Notes: generated from the letters alone by a model not told the origin. A DNA stretch of 64,000 bases from Oscillospiraceae bacterium (GCA_021771635.1 JAETOQ010000003.1:1-64000); one strand, 5' to 3'; counted from the first letter of the stretch, positions 52,183-61,485 are shown. Numbers and translations: made by a program.

Positions 52183-53571
52183 ATGGCGAGCTTATGGGGC
52201 GGCAGATTTGAAAAGGATATGGATGAGATCGTAAAAAAATACAATGCCTCCATCTTTTTTGACCAGAGGATGTACAATGAGGACATCGACGGCAGTATTG
52301 CCCATGTGACGATGCTGGGCAGACAGGGCATCGTCACGGAGGAGGAAAAGGAGCAGATCATAGCGGGGCTGGAGGAGATCCGGGAGGACATCGCCGCCGG
52401 CAGGATCGTATTCACCGTGGAGGACGAGGACATCCACATGGGGATCGAAAGCCGCCTGACCGCCCGGATCGGCGACGTGGGCAAAAAACTGCACACCGCC
52501 CGCAGCCGCAACGACCAGTGCCAGGTGGACGGCCGCCTGTATCTGAAAAGGGAGATTCGGGAGATTTTGAACAGCCTCTGCTGCCTGGAGAGCGTCATCC
52601 TGGAGAAAGCGGAGAAATACGCGGACCAGATCACCGTGGGCTTCACCCACCTGCAGCACGCACAGCCCATCACCATCGGCTTTGTGTTCATGGCCTATTT
52701 CCAGATGTTTAAGCGGGACATCCAGCGGCTGACAGACACCCTGGAGCGGATGGATCACAACCCCCTGGGCTCCTGCGCCCTGGCGGGGACCACCATGCCC
52801 ATCGACCGCCAGCTCACCAGCCAGCTGCTGGGCTTTGCCGCTCCCTGTGAAAACGCCATGGACGGTGTCAGCGACCGGGATTACAGTCTGGAATTCCTCA
52901 GCGACGCATCAATCTCTATGATGCACCTCTCCCGCTGGGCGGAGGAGTTCGCCTGGTGGAATTCCTCGGAATTCTCCTATATCGCCATTGACGACAGCTT
53001 CTGCACCGGCAGCAGCATCATGCCCCAGAAGAAAAACCCGGATATGGCGGAGCTGATCCGGGGCAAGGTGGGCCGGGTGTACGGCGACCTGATGCAGCTG
53101 CTGACAGTCATGAAGGGAACACCTCTGGCCTACAATAAGGACTTTCAGGAGGACAAGGAGAGCCTGTTTGACGCCGTCGATACCTGGAAGGCCACCATTG
53201 ATATCTTTACCCGGATGCTGGATAAGACGGAATTCCGCATGGACCACATCGAAAAGCAGCTGAGCCGCGGCTTCCTGAACGCCACCGATATTGCCGAGCA
53301 CTTCGCCAAGCAGGGCATTCCCTTCCGGGAGGCCCATGCCATCGTGGGCCGTATGGTCAAGGCATGTGAAAGCAAGAACTGCGATTTCCAGGACCTGACC
53401 GAGGAGGACCTGCAGAGCATCGACAGCCGTGTGACTAAGGCATCCCTGGGCGATATCAGCATCAGATCCTGTGTGAATGCCCGTATGTCCTTCGGCGGCA
53501 CCGCCCCGGCGGAGGTGCGCCGCCAGATCGCCGTGGGCAAGGCGTGGCTGGACAGTCTGGAATTCCAATAA
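52183..53571 (+). CDS. argH: Argininosuccinate lyase
   Basis: A 462-residue enzyme of the fumarase superfamily. LWGGRFEKDMDE opens it, TARSRNDQCQVDG and THLQHAQPIT hold substrate residues, and the signature GSSIMPQKKNPD is intact near residue 280. The usual argH start SRNDQVATD is slightly altered. It splits argininosuccinate into arginine and fumarate. It stands alone, without argG next to it. AAAGGAG precedes the ATG. Confidence 0.96.
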   Translation: MASLWGGRFEKDMDEIVKKYNASIFFDQRMYNEDIDGSIAHVTMLGRQGIVTEEEKEQIIAGLEEIREDIAAGRIVFTVEDEDIHMGIESRLTARIGDVGKKLHTARSRNDQCQVDGRLYLKREIREILNSLCCLESVILEKAEKYADQITVGFTHLQHAQPITIGFVFMAYFQMFKRDIQRLTDTLERMDHNPLGSCALAGTTMPIDRQLTSQLLGFAAPCENAMDGVSDRDYSLEFLSDASISMMHLSRWAEEFAWWNSSEFSYIAIDDSFCTGSSIMPQKKNPDMAELIRGKVGRVYGDLMQLLTVMKGTPLAYNKDFQEDKESLFDAVDTWKATIDIFTRMLDKTEFRMDHIEKQLSRGFLNATDIAEHFAKQGIPFREAHAIVGRMVKACESKNCDFQDLTEEDLQSIDSRVTKASLGDISIRSCVNARMSFGGTAPAEVRRQIAVGKAWLDSLEFQ

Positions 53572-53584
53572 ACCAAATAGCAAA

Positions 53585-53617
53585 AGCCGCCCGCAGCGTT
53601 TTCCGCTGCGGGCGGCT
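53585..53617. terminator. Bidirectional terminator between argH and the PatB-type gene
   Basis: AGCCGCCCGCAGCG/CGCTGCGGGCGGCT forms a perfect 14-bp stem. The minus side has TTTTGCTATTT, the plus side CTGCTT. It serves two convergent genes. Confidence 0.85.
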
Positions 53618-53644
53618 CTGCTTATGCAGATATCAGAACAGAGA

Positions 53645-54814
53645 TCACAGGCCGTTGACCGCCGCTTCCAGCTGCCGCAGGGCCTGTTCCAGCACGCTGC
53701 GGGGGCAGGCGGCATTCAGGCGCATATAGCCGTTCAGGCTGCGGCCGAAAGAACAGCCGTCGTTCAGGCCCAGTTTGGCTTTCTGGATCATGAAGTCGTG
53801 CAGCTCTTCGTTGGTCATGCCCAGCTCCCGGCAGTCCAGCCACATGAGATAGGTGGCGTCGGGGGCGTAGGTCTTGATTTTGGGAATGTGCTTTTCGCAG
53901 TAGTCCACAACAAAATCAAAGTTGCCGGAGATGTAGGGCAGGAGCTGTTCCAGCCACTCCTCACCGCCGGTAAAGGCGGCCTCCATGGCGGTCAGGGAGA
54001 AGGCGTTGTTTCGGTGGATATCCATGTTCATCCAGAAGCGGTCAAAGACCTGCTTCATGTGCTGGTTGGGGAATACCACGGTGCTGGCCTGAAGCCCCGC
54101 CAGGTTGAAGGTCTTGGTTCCGGAGATGCCGGTGATGACATATCTGGCGATCTCAGGAGACAGCGCTGCTGTGGGGGTGTGCTTCCTGCCGTGGAAGATC
54201 AGGTCGGAGTGGATCTCGTCGGAGAACATCACCACATGGTATTTCATGCACAGCTCCGCCATGCGGCGCAGCTCCTCCGGCGTCCAGACAATGCCCAGGG
54301 GGTTATGGGGATTGCACAGCAGGAACAGGTCCGCCTGCTGGAGCTTGGCCTCGAAATCCGCCCAGTCAACGGTCCACTTCCCATCTTGTTCCACGAACTG
54401 GTTTTCCAGGACGCTTCGGTTCCAGGCCTCGGTCATGTCGTAGAACTCGGAGTACACCGGCGTTTGAATGAGGACGCTGCCGCCCTCCGGGGTGAACAGC
54501 TTCACACAGGCGCTGATGGACTGGACCACGCCCAGGCTGAAGCTCATGAGAGACTGGTCGATATCCCAGCTGTTCCGGCGTTTCTGCCAGGTCCGGATGG
54601 CCTCAAAATAGCTGTCGGGCCGGGCGGTGTAGCCCCAGATGCCCTCCTGAGCACGCCGGGACAGGGCGTCAATGATGGGCTGGGCGGTGCGGAAATCCAT
54701 ATCCGCGATCCACAGAGGGATCACGTCGTCTGTGCCGAATTTTTTGATCCGTTCATCGTATTTGGCGGAGTGGTTTTGAGAACGGTCAATGACGGTGTTG
54801 AAATCATACTGCAT
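53645..54814 (-). CDS. MalY/PatB family PLP-dependent C-S lyase
   Basis: A 389-residue fold-type I aminotransferase-like enzyme. WIADMDFRTAQPIIDAL is the family N-terminus. NPHNPLGIVWTPEEL is the cofactor ring region, and the pyridoxal Lys is in SGTKTFNLAGLQ. PatB/MalY enzymes act mainly as cystathionine or cysteine beta-lyases, giving pyruvate, ammonia and a thiol. It diverges from a CyuA-type cysteine desulfidase gene, which strengthens a sulfur amino acid role. Confidence 0.92.
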   Translation of the reverse strand: MQYDFNTVIDRSQNHSAKYDERIKKFGTDDVIPLWIADMDFRTAQPIIDALSRRAQEGIWGYTARPDSYFEAIRTWQKRRNSWDIDQSLMSFSLGVVQSISACVKLFTPEGGSVLIQTPVYSEFYDMTEAWNRSVLENQFVEQDGKWTVDWADFEAKLQQADLFLLCNPHNPLGIVWTPEELRRMAELCMKYHVVMFSDEIHSDLIFHGRKHTPTAALSPEIARYVITGISGTKTFNLAGLQASTVVFPNQHMKQVFDRFWMNMDIHRNNAFSLTAMEAAFTGGEEWLEQLLPYISGNFDFVVDYCEKHIPKIKTYAPDATYLMWLDCRELGMTNEELHDFMIQKAKLGLNDGCSFGRSLNGYMRLNAACPRSVLEQALRQLEAAVNGL

Positions 54815-54984
54815 GCTGCCTGCTTCCTTTCTCCATGGCTGCCGCTGAACGCGTGAATGTAGTCGCCAAATGGTTCGGACAGGAACTGTGGTCCGCAGCC
54901 ATTCGCCATCATCAGTTAACCATGATTCTGCCTGTTTTTCAAGAGCTTTCTGGGAAATAGCGGGGGAGCGAACAGGCAGGCGGC

Positions 54985-55013
54985 TTGCTTTTTACTCTGG
55001 TTCGGGATACAAT
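54985..55013 (+). promoter_or_regulatory. cyuA-type gene promoter
   Basis: TTGCTT (54985-54990) and TACAAT (55008-55013) are spaced by 17 bp. Its CGGCTTGC..GATACAAT frame closely resembles the yhcH-type promoter at 56425-56453. Confidence 0.6.
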
Positions 55014-55059
55014 GAATGGGATACAAAGCCAACCGCATTTATGGGAAGGAGCTTTCATT

Positions 55060-56352
55060 ATGATCACAAGAGAAGAACTGCTGACAATGCTGAGGCAGGA
55101 AGTCGTCCCGGCCCTGGGCTGCACGGAACCGGTGTGCGCGGCTCTGGCCGCCGCCGACGCCTACCACGCCATCGGGGGACAGATCGTCTCCGTGAAGCTG
55201 GAGGTCAATCCCGGCATCTATAAAAACGGCATGAGCGTGGGGATCCCCGGCTTTCCGAGAGTGGGCCTGAAATATGCCGCCGCCCTGGGGGCATGCCTGA
55301 GCAATCCGGAAAAGGGCCTTCAGCTGCTGGAGGATATCGACGAGTCCATTACCGCCCGGGCCATCCAGCTGGTGGAGGACCGCCATGTGGTGGTGATGAT
55401 CAAGCACGACGAGATCCAGCTCTACGCCCGGGCAGAGATAATTACCACCACGGGCATCGGCATCAGCGAGATCCGGGGCACCCACTCCAACATCGTGTTC
55501 ACCAAGCGGAACAATGAGGTCCTGGTGAACAAGCCGTACGCCGCCGGCGGGGAGGACGACCTCCACGCCAGGCTGAAGCACATGACCGTGGCGGAGATCA
55601 AGGCCGTGGTGGACCAGTGCGGCGAGGAAGAGCTGGCCTTCATGCTGGACGGCGTGGAAATGAACGAGAAGCTGGCGGACTTCGGCCTGAAGAACGCACC
55701 GGGCATCGGCATTGCCGGAGCGCTGAAAGATCAAGTGGAGACCGGGACCATGGGGGACAATCTCTTCAGCCGCGCCATGATGCGGGTGGCCAGCAGCGCC
55801 GAGGGACGCATGAGCGGCTGTCCCTATGCCGTCATGAGCAGCGCCGGAAGCGGCAACCACGGCATCACCGCCATCATTCCCGTGGTGGAGATGGCGCGCC
55901 ATTTGGGCGCTTCCAATGAACAGCTGGAAAAAGCGCTGGCCTTCTCCCATGCACTGAACGTGTACATCAAGATGTATACCGGCAAGCTGTCCGCCACCTG
56001 CGGCTGCGGCGTTTCGGCCGCCACCGCCGCTGCCGCCGCTATGGTATGGCTGATGGGCGGCACGGACGAACAGATCGGCAGCGCCATCATCAACATGAGC
56101 GGCAACCTCACCGGCATGATCTGTGACGGCGGAAAGATCGGCTGCGCCCTGAAGCTGGCCACCGCCACCAACGCTGCCATGATGTGTGCCTATCTTGCTA
56201 TGAGCGATGTGGTGCTGCAGTCCACGGACGGCATCTGCGGGAGCACGCCGGAGCAGGCCATCCGCAACATGGGCCGTGTCAGCACACCGGGTATGCTGGA
56301 GACGGATAAGACCATCCTGGATATCATGATGGAGAAGGACCAGGCGGGCTGA
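55060..56352 (+). CDS. CyuA/UPF0597 family L-cysteine desulfidase-like protein
   Basis: A 430-residue protein from the ATG at 55060, with GGAAGGAG upstream. The family N-terminus [19 protein letters not shown] and the cluster-binding-type stretch [16 protein letters not shown] are intact, as are [13 protein letters not shown] and CALK. It is related to the L-serine dehydratase alpha domain. Characterised relatives are oxygen-sensitive 4Fe-4S enzymes that turn cysteine into pyruvate, ammonia and sulfide. The divergent PatB-type gene fits cysteine catabolism. Confidence 0.9.
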   Translation: MITREELLTMLRQEVVPALGCTEPVCAALAAADAYHAIGGQIVSVKLEVNPGIYKNGMSVGIPGFPRVGLKYAAALGACLSNPEKGLQLLEDIDESITARAIQLVEDRHVVVMIKHDEIQLYARAEIITTTGIGISEIRGTHSNIVFTKRNNEVLVNKPYAAGGEDDLHARLKHMTVAEIKAVVDQCGEEELAFMLDGVEMNEKLADFGLKNAPGIGIAGALKDQVETGTMGDNLFSRAMMRVASSAEGRMSGCPYAVMSSAGSGNHGITAIIPVVEMARHLGASNEQLEKALAFSHALNVYIKMYTGKLSATCGCGVSAATAAAAAMVWLMGGTDEQIGSAIINMSGNLTGMICDGGKIGCALKLATATNAAMMCAYLAMSDVVLQSTDGICGSTPEQAIRNMGRVSTPGMLETDKTILDIMMEKDQAG

Positions 56353-56424
56353 AAGACATCGCCGCCGTATCACGGACTATGGTGAAAAGCGGACCATGAT
56401 TTTTTGGAAAGGCCCAAGTCCGGC

Positions 56425-56453
56425 TTGCATGGTGTCCTGTTCTGCGATACAAT
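56425..56453 (+). promoter_or_regulatory. yhcH-type gene promoter
   Basis: TTGCAT (56425-56430) and TACAAT (56448-56453) are spaced by 17 bp, about 55 bp before the start codon. Confidence 0.6.
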
Positions 56454-56507
56454 TAAAAAAGCAGGGCCCGGCTGTGCGCGGGCAGACAGAAAGGGAGGCG
56501 AGTTTCG

Positions 56508-56957
56508 ATGCTCTACGGAACGACGAAGCATTTAGAATCCTATCAGGGGATCCACCCCGGCGTGATGCGGGGATTGGAGATCCTGCGGGACACGGATTTT
56601 TCTAAACTGGAGGATGGCCGGTACGAGGTAGACGGCGATGACCTGTTTTTCTTTATCCAGAGCTATATGAGCAAACCGGCCAACGACATGCCGGAGTCCC
56701 ACAAAAAATATGTGGATATCCAGTATCTGATCTCCGGTCGGGAATGGATGGGCGTAGCGCCCCTGGAGGACATGACAGAGGTCGTGGAGGCACGGCCTGA
56801 GAAGGATATCTGGCGCCATCACGGTCCCACGGATAAGATCCTGGTGACCGGGGACCGGTTTGCGGTGTTTTGGCCGGAGGATGCCCATGCTCCGGGGATC
56901 GCCGTGGATGGCCCCGAGCCCTGCCGCAAGTGCGTGGTGAAGGTGCGGGTGGGCTGA
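56508..56957 (+). CDS. YhcH/YjgK/YiaL family protein
   Basis: A 149-residue cupin-like protein with the family motifs SHKKYVDIQYLISGREWMG and FAVFWPEDAHAPG, whose His residues bind metal. Some relatives (NanQ) speed up anomer exchange of N-acetylneuraminate released from host glycans. The convergent amino-sugar cluster 0.4 kb away includes a sialate lyase-like gene, which fits that role. AAAGGGAGG precedes the ATG. Confidence 0.9.
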   Translation: MLYGTTKHLESYQGIHPGVMRGLEILRDTDFSKLEDGRYEVDGDDLFFFIQSYMSKPANDMPESHKKYVDIQYLISGREWMGVAPLEDMTEVVEARPEKDIWRHHGPTDKILVTGDRFAVFWPEDAHAPGIAVDGPEPCRKCVVKVRVG

Positions 56958-56997
56958 AAACCACCGTATATCCAGTGGGATGCTGCATAGCAAAAAG

Positions 56998-57038
56998 AAA
57001 AGCGCTGTGGGAAACAAGAGTTTCCCACAGCGCTTTTT
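56998..57038 (+). terminator. yhcH-type gene terminator
   Basis: AAAAGCGCTGTGGGAAA/TTTCCCACAGCGCTTTT with a 6-nt loop is followed by TT. It is symmetric enough to work in both directions. Confidence 0.9.
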
Positions 57039-57059
57039 TGATATTGCATGATACGTAAA

Positions 57060-57190
57060 CCTGTTAAAAAGATTGGAGATCCTTTGATAGCGCAAAGCGC
57101 GTCGGTTTTTTATGAGATGTGGCGGCGTACGTTTCGTGCGCCACCCGCGCGGCACGCGGAATTTCAAATAAAGTACTTTATTTGAAATTA
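57060..57190. repeat. Hairpin modules next to composite repeat B
   Basis: GTGGCG..CGCCAC, CCGCG..CGCGG and a 30-base perfect palindrome AATTTCAAATAAAGT-ACTTTATTTGAAATT lie in tandem. They extend the mosaic character of copy 2 of repeat B. No gene is present. Confidence 0.65.
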
Positions 57191-57360
57191 GTATCATACT
57201 AGACTTCATTAAAAGTAGACGAAGTCTGCTTTTTATAGCGCCGAAGGCGCGTTGAAGTCTTATGAGACGGCATTTGTGCCTGTGGCACAAATGGGCGGCG
57301 CGCTTAGCGACACCTTCTTCCACGGAAAATATCTATTTTCTGTGGAAGAATAGTATCAGA
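57191..57360. repeat. Composite hairpin repeat B, copy 2 (empty site)
   Basis: This ~170-bp repeat is the reverse complement of 49812-50134 without the MITE-like insertion. It begins, relative to the minus-strand UgpC gene, exactly at the stop codon TGATAC. The first copy does the same after the M20 gene. The hairpin right after the stop may serve as an RNA 3' end. Confidence 0.85.
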
Positions 57361-58477
57361 GGCTGATGAGGTTTTTCTCAGAATCCGGATCAAACAGGTG
57401 GATGGAGTCAGAACGGAAGGTGAAGTTCATGGCGGTGCCATAGGTGATGCCGCCCCGCAGCTCGGCGGGCAGATCGCCGGTGGGGACACGCAGGACCACG
57501 TCCTTGCCGTTGCTGGTGACGTGCAGATAGTATTCGCTGCCCATCATCTCGGAGACCTCCACCGTGCCGGTGACCGTGCCGGGAGTGCCGGCGGGGGCGA
57601 AGCGGATATGCTCGGGCCGGATGCCCAGGATCACGTCCTGCTCACCATGACCGGCCAGGGCCTTCTGGATCTCGGCAGAAAGGGCGACATCAACGCCGCC
57701 CACCTGGGCGTGATAGCTCTCCTCGCCGTCCTTGACCAGCTTGGCGTCGAAGAAGTTCATCTGAGGCGTGCCGATGAAGCCGGCGACAAAGATATTGGTG
57801 GGATGGTCGAACACCTGCTGGGGCGTGCCGATCTGCTGGATGAAACCGTCCTTCATGATGACGATGCGGTCAGCCAGTGTCATAGCCTCAGTCTGGTCAT
57901 GGGTGACGTAGACGAAGGTGGTGTTGATGCGCTGACGCAGCTTGATGATCTCGGCGCGCATCTCGTTGCGCAGCTTGGCGTCCAGGTTGGACAGAGGTTC
58001 GTCCATCAGCAGCACCTTGGGCTCACGGACGATGGCACGGCCGATGGCCACACGCTGGCGCTGGCCGCCGGACAGGGCCTTGGGCTTCCGGTCCAGATAC
58101 TGGGTGATGCCCAGAATCTCAGCCGCCTGATCTACCCGCTGCTTGATCTCGGCGGCGGGGACCTTCTTCAGCTTCAGGGGGAACTCCATGTTCTCGCGAA
58201 CTGTCATGTGGGGATACAGGGCGTAGCTCTGGAACACCATGGCGATGTCCCGGTCCTTGGGCTCCACGTCGTTGCAAAGTTTGTCATCGATGTACAGCTC
58301 GCCCTTGCTAATCTCCTCCAGGCCGGCCACCATGCGCAGTGTGGTGGACTTGCCGCAGCCGGAGGGGCCGACCAGGACGATAAATTCCTTATCGGCGATC
58401 TCCAGGTTGAAGTCTGTGACTGCGGTGACGCCTCCGTCATAGATCTTGTAGATGTTCTTCAGGCTGACAGTTGACAT
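57356..58477 (-). CDS. ugpC: Sugar ABC transporter ATP-binding protein (UgpC/MsmX type)
   Basis: A 373-residue ATPase. Walker A is GPSGCGKST, the signature LSGGQRQRVAIGRAI and Walker B VLLMDEPLSNLD. The C-terminal TOBE/regulatory domain (residues ~240-373) is typical of MalK/UgpC. It energises carbohydrate importers of the MalFG type, and one ATPase can serve several systems. It is the last gene of the amino-sugar cluster, separated from nagA by ~190 bp with a hairpin. It probably powers the permeases at 61748-63565. Confidence 0.94.
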   Translation of the reverse strand: MSTVSLKNIYKIYDGGVTAVTDFNLEIADKEFIVLVGPSGCGKSTTLRMVAGLEEISKGELYIDDKLCNDVEPKDRDIAMVFQSYALYPHMTVRENMEFPLKLKKVPAAEIKQRVDQAAEILGITQYLDRKPKALSGGQRQRVAIGRAIVREPKVLLMDEPLSNLDAKLRNEMRAEIIKLRQRINTTFVYVTHDQTEAMTLADRIVIMKDGFIQQIGTPQQVFDHPTNIFVAGFIGTPQMNFFDAKLVKDGEESYHAQVGGVDVALSAEIQKALAGHGEQDVILGIRPEHIRFAPAGTPGTVTGTVEVSEMMGSEYYLHVTSNGKDVVLRVPTGDLPAELRGGITYGTAMNFTFRSDSIHLFDPDSEKNLISL

Positions 58478-58612
58478 AGTATATGACCGTGGCTCCGGTG
58501 CCTCCGCACCAAAAGCCTCCCCGCCGGGAGAGTATCCCCCGTGGGATTACGGCAGGTCTCCACACTGCCGCACCGCCGGTTAACGGATTATTTCCTCCTT
58601 TTTTATGGCTGA

Positions 58613-58643
58613 CCTGCCGCTATAAAAATGGAGTAGCGGCAGG
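58613..58643 (-). terminator. Hairpin between nagA and the ugpC gene
   Basis: CCTGCCGCT/AGCGGCAGG flanks a 13-nt AT-rich loop just after the nagA stop. A T-tail is lacking on the minus strand, so it may be a processing site or a weak terminator. Confidence 0.5.
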
Positions 58644-58667
58644 CGCCTGATTCAAAAATTTGGGGGA

Positions 58668-59801
58668 TCAGCGCTCCACGGCCCTGCCGCGGAACACGAC
58701 CGCGCGAATGGAGAGGTCCTCTCTGTCCAGCAGGACCAGGCTGGCTTCCTTGCCGGCCTCCAGACTGCCGGCACGGTCATTGATGCCGATGGCCTGAGCG
58801 GGATTGCAGGACGCGGCCCGCACGGCATCCGCCAGAGGGATACCGAAGGAGACCGCTGTTTTCAGACAGCCCATCAGGTCTGTGACAGACCCCGCCAGGG
58901 TGTTGGGATCGTGGGCGAGAGTGGCCCGGTTGCCGCGGACCACGATCTCCTGCCCGCCGAAGGGATACTGGCCGTCGGGCATGCCGGTGGCCCGGAGCGA
59001 ATCGGAGACCAGGACCACCCGCTCCGCGCCGAAAAGCTGGAACACGGCACGGACCACGCTGGGATGGATGTGGATACCGTCGCAGATCAGCTCCACACGG
59101 GTGGCGGGGTGGTCGAACGCCGCACCGACCACGCCGGGAGCCCGGTGGGTAAAGGGAGGCATGGCGTTGAAGAGGTGGGTGCAGTGGCGGGCGCCCGCAT
59201 CCATGGCGGCGCAGGCGGTCTCATAGTCCGCTGTGGTGTGGCCGATGGAGACGGTGATGCCGTCCGCCGCCGCGCCGCGGATGAATTCCTCCGCATGGGG
59301 CTGCTCCGGGGCCACCGTCACCAGCTTCACAAGACCGCCGGCGGCTTTCTGAAGGCGGCGCAGCATGCCGATATCCGGATCATGGAGGAAGGCACCGTTC
59401 TGGGCGCCCTTTTTCGCTTCGCAGAGGAAGGGACCCTCCAGATGGAGGCCCGCCAGATCCGCGCCGCGGTCAGCCTTGGCCTTGTGGGCGGCGGCATTCT
59501 CGCAGATGCGGGTCAGCTGATCCTCCGGAAGCGTCATGCCCGCGGGGCAGATATAGGTGATGCCCCGGGACAGCTCATAGTCCGCCATCTTCTGCAGACC
59601 GTCAGGCGTTGCGTCGCTGAAATCCTCGCCCACACAGCCGTGGAAGTGCACGTCGATCAGGCCGGGGATCACATAGCAGCCGGCAGCGTCCAGGACCTGG
59701 CCGTCTCCGCTGGCGGCGGAGAGAAGGGGACCGTCGGTACAGACCTCCCGCGCCACAAAGCCTTCCTTCAGGTCAAAGACCTGTCCGCCGGTTATTCGCA
59801 T
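58668..59801 (-). CDS. nagA: N-acetylglucosamine-6-phosphate deacetylase
   Basis: A 377-residue amidohydrolase. The metal/active-site motifs are PGLIDVHFHGC near 55, HLEGPF, IGHT and HLFNAMPPFTHRAPG, with VLVSDSL near 268. It removes acetate from GlcNAc-6-phosphate to give GlcN-6-phosphate for NagB. It overlaps nagB by 10 bp (nagB is upstream), so the two are translationally coupled. Confidence 0.96.
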   Translation of the reverse strand: MRITGGQVFDLKEGFVAREVCTDGPLLSAASGDGQVLDAAGCYVIPGLIDVHFHGCVGEDFSDATPDGLQKMADYELSRGITYICPAGMTLPEDQLTRICENAAAHKAKADRGADLAGLHLEGPFLCEAKKGAQNGAFLHDPDIGMLRRLQKAAGGLVKLVTVAPEQPHAEEFIRGAAADGITVSIGHTTADYETACAAMDAGARHCTHLFNAMPPFTHRAPGVVGAAFDHPATRVELICDGIHIHPSVVRAVFQLFGAERVVLVSDSLRATGMPDGQYPFGGQEIVVRGNRATLAHDPNTLAGSVTDLMGCLKTAVSFGIPLADAVRAASCNPAQAIGINDRAGSLEAGKEASLVLLDREDLSIRAVVFRGRAVER

Positions 59802-60544
59802 ACAGGCACCCCCGCGGCCGCCAGTTTGCTCAGGGCCGCCTTATCGCCCACCAGGACCACGTCCTTGTGGAGCTGGAGGATAGAGGCGGGACACTCCGGC
59901 GTGATGGGACCGCAGAACGCGTTGTATACGGCATCGGCTTTGTCCTCGCCGCTGGCGATCAGCAGCACCCGGCGGGCGGCCATGATGCAGCCGATGCCCA
60001 TGGTCAGGGCCTGGCGGGGCACATCGTCAGCGCTGGCAAAGAAGCGGGCGTTGGCATCGATGGTGCTCTGTGTCAGGTCCACCACATGGGTCTCCTTCAC
60101 AAAGCAGTCGCAGGGTTCGTTGAAACCGATGTGGCCGTTCCGGCCCAGGCCCAGCAGCTGCAGATCCGCATAGCCCAGGGAGCGGACCAGCTCGTCGTAC
60201 CGGGCACACTCGGCGGCGGGATCGGCGGCGAGACCGTCGGGCACATGGGTGTTTGCCGCGTCGATATCGACGTGGTCAAAGAGGTTGGTCTGCATGAAGT
60301 AGCGGTAGCTCTGGTCGTGCGTGGGAGCCAGACCCTTGTACTCGTCCAGATTGACGGTGCGGACTTCCTTGAAGCTGAAATCGCCCCGCTGGTTCCAAAC
60401 AGTCAGCTGCTTGTACGTGCCGATGGGAGTGGAGCCGGTGGCCAGACCCAGTACGCAGTCCGGCTGACGAATGACCTCAGCGGAGATGAGGTTGGCGGCC
60501 CGGCGGCTCATGGCCTCGTAATCCGCCTCCTGATAGATCCTCAT
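59792..60544 (-). CDS. nagB: Glucosamine-6-phosphate deaminase
   Basis: A 250-residue isomerase/deaminase. GLATGSTPIGTYK binds sugar phosphate, NLDEYKGLAPTHDQSYRYFM is the family signature, and GLGRNGHIGFNEP holds catalytic residues. It converts GlcN-6-P to fructose-6-P and ammonia. It follows the sialate lyase-like gene by 32 bp and overlaps nagA, forming the catabolic core of the cluster. Confidence 0.97.
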   Translation of the reverse strand: MRIYQEADYEAMSRRAANLISAEVIRQPDCVLGLATGSTPIGTYKQLTVWNQRGDFSFKEVRTVNLDEYKGLAPTHDQSYRYFMQTNLFDHVDIDAANTHVPDGLAADPAAECARYDELVRSLGYADLQLLGLGRNGHIGFNEPCDCFVKETHVVDLTQSTIDANARFFASADDVPRQALTMGIGCIMAARRVLLIASGEDKADAVYNAFCGPITPECPASILQLHKDVVLVGDKAALSKLAAAGVPVCE

Positions 60545-60576
60545 AATATTTGCTCTCCTTTATTATGCGATGATTT

Positions 60577-61485
60577 TTAGCAGTACTTGGCGATGGAGGC
60601 GGCGATCATAGCGGCGGCTTCATCCACAATGGCTTCATCGGCGGCGGTCAGGGGCGCCAAAGGCAGCCGGACGCCGCCGCAGTCCGGGCCGCCCTGCTTG
60701 CGGAGGATGGCCTTGATGACCGCGTACATGTTGCCGTGGGTGGAGCACATCTTGTAGATGATGCGGCAGGCCTCGTTCTGGATCTCCCGGGCCTCTTCCA
60801 TCTTGCCGGCCAGGAACAGCTCCCGGATCTTCAGATACAGCTCCGGCATGGCACCGTAGGTGCCGCCGATGCCGCCGATGGCGCCCATGGCCAGGCCGCC
60901 CAGCAGCTGCTCGTCGGGACCGTTGAAGACAATGATGCCCTCGTCCCTCCACATCTGGATATCCTGGGTAGGCATGGAGGAGTTCTTCACGCCGACGACG
61001 CGGGGGTTCTTGATCATCTCCCGGATCAGGGGAATGGACAGGGACACACCCGCCAGCTGGGGGATGTTGTAGATGATGAAGTCGGTGTTGGGGGCCGCGT
61101 CGGAGATGTCATTCCAATACTTGGCGATGGCATGCTCCGGCAGGTGGAAGTAGATGGGGGGGATGGAGGCGATGGCATCCACGCCCAGGGATTCGGCGTG
61201 AGCGGCCAGCTCCCGGGAATCAGCGGTGTTGTTGCAGGCCACGTGGGCAATGACGGTCAGCTTGCCCTTGGCAACGGCCATCACGTTTTCCAGCACCAGC
61301 TTGCGCTCCGCCACACTCTGGTAGATGCACTCGCCGGAGGAGCCGCCCACATAAAGCCCCTTGACGCCCTTGTCCACGAAATACTGAGTCAGCTCGCGGA
61401 CAGCCTGGGGGCTGATGGCCCCCTCGGCGTCATAGCAGGCGTAAAACGCAGGGAAAATACCCTGATACTTGGTGATATCTCTCAT
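60577..61485 (-). CDS. N-acetylneuraminate lyase-like DHDPS family aldolase
   Basis: A 302-residue protein. The ATG at 61485 (MRDITKYQGIFPAF) is preferred because GGAG lies 8 nt upstream; the track start at 61503 has no site. The aldolase motifs are GLYVGGSSGECIYQS, the Tyr in IIYNIPQLAGV and the Schiff-base Lys in VVGVKNSS. NanA splits sialic acid into ManNAc and pyruvate. The nagB, nagA and YhcH-type neighbours support this assignment, but nanE and nanK are not in the window. Confidence 0.88.
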   Translation of the reverse strand: MRDITKYQGIFPAFYACYDAEGAISPQAVRELTQYFVDKGVKGLYVGGSSGECIYQSVAERKLVLENVMAVAKGKLTVIAHVACNNTADSRELAAHAESLGVDAIASIPPIYFHLPEHAIAKYWNDISDAAPNTDFIIYNIPQLAGVSLSIPLIREMIKNPRVVGVKNSSMPTQDIQMWRDEGIIVFNGPDEQLLGGLAMGAIGGIGGTYGAMPELYLKIRELFLAGKMEEAREIQNEACRIIYKMCSTHGNMYAVIKAILRKQGGPDCGGVRLPLAPLTAADEAIVDEAAAMIAASIAKYC

